From assembly GCA_016287765.1 (NCBI GenBank), contig JAEEWS010000004.1, positions 1 to 64,000 of the forward strand: DNA of 64,000 bases, written 5' to 3'. A model generated the notes under the pieces. The model was not told where the DNA came from. It was given only the letters and a program-made list of their open reading frames with translations, and made no database searches. Position numbers and translations under genes: made by a program. Shown in pieces: positions 60,059-64,000 of the stretch (positions within the stretch are counted from its first letter, which is position 1; each line of letters begins with the position of its first letter). The DNA is from Lachnospiraceae bacterium (GTDB lineage: Bacteria; Bacillota_A; Clostridia; Lachnospirales; Lachnospiraceae).

Positions 60059-60894
60059 TTGCCTCGCTGTTCCATGATCTCGGTCTTATCCGCTTTTCCG
60101 GTAAAATACATGGAAACTATGATAATGATCACCATGATAAGTGAAACCGCACTTCCGAAGTTCCAGTTTTCCGTTGTAAGGAACTGGGTCTCGATCAAAT
60201 TTCCTATCATGTAGTAACGACCGCCGCCAAGCATCTCCGGAATATAGAAGCTGGATACCGCCGGCAGGAACACCAAAGTGATACCGCTTAAAACTCCGGG
60301 TATGGACAAAGGCAAAGTGATCCTTAAGAAACTCTTGGTCTTGTTGGCTCCCAGATCCGCAGCGGCCTCAAGAAGGCTGGTATCGAGCTTTGCCAGTGAT
60401 GTATAGATCTGTATGATCATAAAGGGCAGGAAGTTATATACCATACCCAAAACCACAGCAAAGCCTGTATTAAGCATGGGCACAGGTCCCAGGCCGAAAA
60501 GTCCGAAGAACTTATTTATGATACCGTCATCCTGAAGGATCCCTCTCCAGGCATAGGTTCTCACCATCATGTTGATCCAAGTGGGGAAGGTGATCAAAAG
60601 TATCCATTTCATCTTAACCCCATCGGCGCATTTTGATATAAAGTAGCCTGCCGGATATCCGACGGCTAAACATATGACTGTTGTAATAACCGCTATTTTA
60701 AGACTTCGTCCCAAAACACTGATAAAAATGGTATCAGAGAAAAACTTTTTAAAGTTTTCCAATGTGAAAACGAAATCCAGAACCGCATTTCCATCCTTAG
60801 TAAAGGCATAGAACATAATGAGCAGCATAGGTGCCACTACCATTACCGATATCCATGCCACATAGGGATAGACCATCTTTTTGTAATGTTTCAT
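60055..60894 (-). CDS. potB: Spermidine/putrescine ABC transporter permease PotB
   Basis: 279 aa, six membrane helices. EAA loop DLGANKTKSFLRITLPLSIPGV. Ends with a short basic/acidic tail (GKADKTEIMEQRGN). Starts 6 bases after potA stops. Confidence 0.92.
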   Translation of the reverse strand: MKHYKKMVYPYVAWISVMVVAPMLLIMFYAFTKDGNAVLDFVFTLENFKKFFSDTIFISVLGRSLKIAVITTVICLAVGYPAGYFISKCADGVKMKWILLITFPTWINMMVRTYAWRGILQDDGIINKFFGLFGLGPVPMLNTGFAVVLGMVYNFLPFMIIQIYTSLAKLDTSLLEAAADLGANKTKSFLRITLPLSIPGVLSGITLVFLPAVSSFYIPEMLGGGRYYMIGNLIETQFLTTENWNFGSAVSLIMVIIIIVSMYFTGKADKTEIMEQRGN

Positions 60895-60900
60895 TACCTT

Positions 60901-62475
60901 CTATTCTCCCATTTCTTTCTTCATGATGTGAATGTCCTCGGGTGTGAACTTAAGCCCCACCTGAGCACCCACTTCAAATTTATCCGTTGTATCCACCTTG
61001 TACTCATAGCCCTGGGTCTTAAAGGTAACCTTATAAGTACCGGGCACTATGTTTGCGGGATCGAAATCATAGACCACATCCGTGATCTGTACCGGAGAAT
61101 TGTCCTCCAGATCATCTGCATAGGCATTGGCCCAGATCTTAAGATCCGTCTTAAGGGCAATACTTTCTGCCAGTTCGTCCGCTTTTTTAAAGAAGTTAAC
61201 AGCATATATCTCCTCGCCGTAATCCTCATCCACCACCTTATTGACTTCAGCCACTATCATGTTCACTGTAACGCTTGTACCTGCGGCGGTAGAGAAGGTA
61301 ACGGGATATGTACCCTTTTCCTTTTTGATCTCATAATCCACACTGCTTATGGAGATACGTTCATCATTTTCCGGATTCCAGGCCTGAGCATCCGCACGGT
61401 TTATAATAAAGCCGTCGCTGAGCTCGTCCAGATCCAGAATGTCCACGTAAAAGTCGTTGGCATCCATCATCTCCCCGGCAGCCTCATTTTTTACAGGCTT
61501 ATCCTCGGTAACGATCATATCAACGGTGATGGCCGTACCTGCGCTGGTCTCCACCACTGTTTCATAATGAACGCCCTTAAAGAGAACGGATTTTACTATT
61601 CCTCTGAGCTGCCCTGATCTGGGTCCCACAATATCCAGGTCTTCGGGACGTATGACCACATCCACGGGAGTATTCTTACCGAAGCCGGAATCTACGCATT
61701 CAAAGGTCTTATCTTCGAAACTCACCTTGCAATCTTCAAGCATCACGCCATCTACAATGTTGCTGTCACCTATGAAATTGGCAACATATCTGTTAACGGG
61801 CTCGTTATATATATCGGTGGGAGTTCCTACCTGCTGTATCTCTCCTTCTTTCATGACCACTACCTTATCGGACATGGTGAGAGCTTCTTCCTGATCATGG
61901 GTAACAAAAATGAAAGTGATACCCACCTCTCTCTGTATTCTTTTAAGTTCTCTCTGCATTTCCTTACGGAGCTTGGCATCCAGAGCACTTAAAGGTTCAT
62001 CGAGCAAAAGCACCTTAGGCTCGTTAACCAGCGCCCTTGCGATCGCAACTCTCTGCTGCTGACCGCCGGACATCTCGTTTATCCCTCTTTTTGAGAAATC
62101 CTCAAGACCAACCAGGGTGAGCATACGCATAACCTTCTGCTCCACCAGATCCTTGGGCTCTTTCTTTATGTTCAGGCCGAAAGCCACATTGTCATATACA
62201 TTCATATGCGGAAAAAGGGCATATCTCTGGAATACCGTATTCAGATCCCTCTTATAAGGGGGAAGCTTGGATATGTCTTCACCGTCAAAGATGACATTGC
62301 CTTCATCCGGCTCCAAAAAACCGCCAAGTATCCTTAGCAAAGTTGTCTTACCGCAGCCTGAAGGTCCCAACAATGTAACGAATTCATTTTCGTATATATC
62401 CAGGTTGATCCCTTTAAGGACCAACTGCCCGTCAAAGTTTTTAACAATATTCCTAAATTGGACCAGTTTCTTCAT
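60901..62475 (-). CDS. potA: Spermidine/putrescine ABC transporter ATPase PotA with large insertion
   Basis: 524 aa versus about 350-370 for normal PotA. Residues 1-240 are a standard ABC ATPase (Walker [13 protein letters not shown]-loop region, signature [15 protein letters not shown], Walker [22 protein letters not shown]). The TOBE domain starts normally ([28 protein letters not shown]) but an insert of roughly 180 residues (about 313-495) precedes its end ([19 protein letters not shown]). The insert has repeats such as [19 protein letters not shown] and [12 protein letters not shown] that resemble Ig-like beta-sandwich units. GGAGG 10 bases before the ATG. Confidence 0.88.
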   Translation of the reverse strand: MKKLVQFRNIVKNFDGQLVLKGINLDIYENEFVTLLGPSGCGKTTLLRILGGFLEPDEGNVIFDGEDISKLPPYKRDLNTVFQRYALFPHMNVYDNVAFGLNIKKEPKDLVEQKVMRMLTLVGLEDFSKRGINEMSGGQQQRVAIARALVNEPKVLLLDEPLSALDAKLRKEMQRELKRIQREVGITFIFVTHDQEEALTMSDKVVVMKEGEIQQVGTPTDIYNEPVNRYVANFIGDSNIVDGVMLEDCKVSFEDKTFECVDSGFGKNTPVDVVIRPEDLDIVGPRSGQLRGIVKSVLFKGVHYETVVETSAGTAITVDMIVTEDKPVKNEAAGEMMDANDFYVDILDLDELSDGFIINRADAQAWNPENDERISISSVDYEIKKEKGTYPVTFSTAAGTSVTVNMIVAEVNKVVDEDYGEEIYAVNFFKKADELAESIALKTDLKIWANAYADDLEDNSPVQITDVVYDFDPANIVPGTYKVTFKTQGYEYKVDTTDKFEVGAQVGLKFTPEDIHIMKKEMGE

Positions 62476-62586
62476 GTCCTATGTTCCTCCGCCTCTGCTT
62501 TTTCTCTGCAATGAGTCAAGGGGGATTATATTACATATTTATTCAAAAGTCATTACTTTTTTCCTTATAAGGTAAATAATTAAGGT

Positions 62587-62615
62587 TTGAATAACCAAGA
62601 GAAATATGCTAAACT
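62587..62615 (+). promoter_or_regulatory. Promoter of the PBP gene
   Basis: TTGAAT (62587-62592), 17-base spacer, TAAACT (62610-62615), about 37 bases before the start. Confidence 0.55.
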
Positions 62616-62651
62616 AAAAAATTGAACTTTTATGATTTACGGAAGGCTAAT

Positions 62652-64000
62652 ATGAACTACAGTAAAAACGAGATAAACAAAACAATTCATCAGTTAAAAA
62701 GTCGAAGCAGAAAGATTTCCACCGGTATTTCGGTCTCCGGTTTCAGGATCCTTTTGCTTATAGCCATAGGGTTGATAGTTATAGGCATTTTTGCCGGCGT
62801 GGGCGTCCTTAAAGGCGTTATCGCTTCTTCCCCCAGCCTTGAAAACGTTAACGTTATCCCCGAAGGATATGTTACCCGTTTCTTTTATACCGACGAAACC
62901 GTTTCCCAGACTCTTATAGGCGCGGGAGGAAACCGTGAATACGTATCTCTGGACAATGTTCCCGATTATGTTTACAACGCCTTTGTTGCCATAGAGGATG
63001 AAAGATTCTGGAAGCATGACGGTATCGATGTAAGAAGTATCCTCCGTGCGGTAAGTGAAGTCATTAAGAACCGTTCTCTTTCCACCGGTGCTTCCACCAT
63101 TACCCAGCAGCTTCTTAAGAACCAGGTCTTTGAAGGCGGTAACGAAACCAATGATTTTCATAAACTGGTACGTAAGATCCAGGAACAGTATCTTGCCATC
63201 CAGCTTGAATCGATCACCGACAAGAAACTGATACTTGAATATTATTTAAATACCATTAACCTGGGTCAGGGCTGCTATGGTATTGAAATGGCATCCACCA
63301 CCTATTTCGGAAAATCCGCTCAGGATCTTACAATTTCCGAAGCCGCGGTTCTTGCCTGCATCGCCCAGTCTCCCACCAGAATGAACCCCTATCGGCATCC
63401 CGAAGCAAACATGGAACGTCGTAACGGAGATTACGGTGTTCTTAAGAAAATGCTGGTAAACGAGTTCATCACTCAGGAAGAATATGATGCAGCAATTGCT
63501 GACACCGAGGATGTATATGCCCGTATCAATAATTACGTAAGCGCAAACTCCGGCAGAAGCTACTACTCCTACTTTACGGATGAAGTCATCTCCCATCTCA
63601 TGGCGGACCTTCAGGAGCTTGGCTACTCGGCCTCACAGGCCTCGGACATGATCTACACCGGCGGTCTTTCGGTTTACACCACTCAGGACAGAGAGATCCA
63701 GGAGATCATCGACGAAGTCCTTAACGACGACACCATCTGGCCTGCCATAGGACAGGGTTCCTACTATGATGTGGACTATGCCCTTTCGGTTTTAAAGAAA
63801 GACGGAACCACCATACACTATCAGCTTTACCATTTCCTTGACTATTTCAAATATTTTGAAGGAAGTTCCACCACTCAAGTCCGGATCTTCGGCGGAAGAT
63901 ATGACCTGATGACCACCAATAAACTGTACATAGAAGCCTGTGTAGCGGAATTTAAAAATGCCATGGTCCAAGAGGGCGACACCATCCTCGGTGAACGTTT
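62652..64000 (+). CDS. Class A penicillin-binding protein, 5' part
   Basis: 449 codons are present; the gene continues past the right edge. A cytosolic N-terminus, one membrane helix (about 33-57), and a GT51 transglycosylase domain with AIEDERFWKHDGID (catalytic Glu), TGASTITQQLLKN and NLGQGCYGIEMASTTYFGK. The transpeptidase domain would lie mostly outside the window. Makes and may cross-link peptidoglycan. The ATG at 62652 follows GGAAGG by about 5 bases. Confidence 0.9.
   Translation, partial: MNYSKNEINKTIHQLKSRSRKISTGISVSGFRILLLIAIGLIVIGIFAGVGVLKGVIASSPSLENVNVIPEGYVTRFFYTDETVSQTLIGAGGNREYVSLDNVPDYVYNAFVAIEDERFWKHDGIDVRSILRAVSEVIKNRSLSTGASTITQQLLKNQVFEGGNETNDFHKLVRKIQEQYLAIQLESITDKKLILEYYLNTINLGQGCYGIEMASTTYFGKSAQDLTISEAAVLACIAQSPTRMNPYRHPEANMERRNGDYGVLKKMLVNEFITQEEYDAAIADTEDVYARINNYVSANSGRSYYSYFTDEVISHLMADLQELGYSASQASDMIYTGGLSVYTTQDREIQEIIDEVLNDDTIWPAIGQGSYYDVDYALSVLKKDGTTIHYQLYHFLDYFKYFEGSSTTQVRIFGGRYDLMTTNKLYIEACVAEFKNAMVQEGDTILGER

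Overview
The window looks like a chromosomal segment of an anaerobic low-to-mid GC Bacillota, most likely a Lachnospiraceae (Clostridia). The evidence is gene content and order: an IreB-RuvX-DUF1292-RNase J block, gap-pgk-tpiA-secG-rnr-smpB-ssrA in one run, HydF (FeFe-hydrogenase maturation), an HPr-like protein without the active histidine, Gram-positive lipoproteins with Thr-Pro linkers, and a tmRNA tag ending ANDNLAIAA. No phage, insertion sequence, CRISPR array, tRNA or rRNA gene was seen. Almost every gene is on the minus strand; the plus-strand exceptions are a lipoprotein (5572), the HPr-like gene (16131), an 82-aa gene with argH (55433-57059) and a class A PBP that runs off the right edge.

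Layout. 0-5 kb: rhaD, a membrane SH3 protein, a DUF234-type ATPase and argS. 5-9.6 kb: a lipoprotein flanked by a 52-bp direct repeat that copies the 3' end of rlmI, then rlmI, a GtrA protein and an AI-2E family exporter. 9.6-16 kb: a Bacillus yrzL-yrrO-like run (ireB, ruvX, DUF1292, rnj, a shortened mltG-like gene, trmR, a U32 gene of the trhP type) preceded by mtaB; much of it concerns tRNA modification and RNA decay. 16-29 kb: HPr-like, thiI, two GGDEF proteins, a membrane-anchored trigger-factor-like protein, an apparent operon of PfkB kinase, PAP2 phosphatase, membrane protein, HAD phosphatase, lipoprotein and small membrane proteins, and an HD protein. 29-41 kb: nadE, hydF, ssrA, a GT2-GtrA fusion, smpB, rnr, secG, tpiA, pgk, gap, rpoZ. 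ssrA, SmpB and RNase R form the trans-translation system, and a second rescue factor (NFACT/RqcH) lies at 45-47 kb. 41-48 kb: yicC, an unusual ArsR-type protein, two CobW-type GTPases (metal handling), NFACT and a PHP phosphatase.

47.9-55.3 kb is the most unusual region: a compact minus-strand locus of 11 or 12 overlapping genes behind one strong promoter, resembling a stripped-down and very divergent Tad (type IVc) pilus or secretion machine. It has a CpaB/RcpC-like protein, two degenerate MinD/TadZ-like proteins, a TadA-like ATPase with an N-terminal membrane anchor, one protein that seems to fuse TadB and TadC, two paralogous pilin-like proteins, a 43-aa micro-pilin-like peptide and further single-membrane-segment proteins. 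No prepilin peptidase and no secretin are present.

55-64 kb: the 82-aa gene and argH, a glycosyltransferase, a spermidine/putrescine-type ABC transporter (potABCD) whose ATPase carries an insertion of about 180 residues resembling beta-sandwich repeats, and the 5' part of a penicillin-binding protein.

Two GGGGACG-type palindromes (24-98 and 33189-33258) look like REP/BIME elements. The second seems to supply the -35 box of ssrA. All functions are inferred from reading the protein and DNA sequence; no database search was run.
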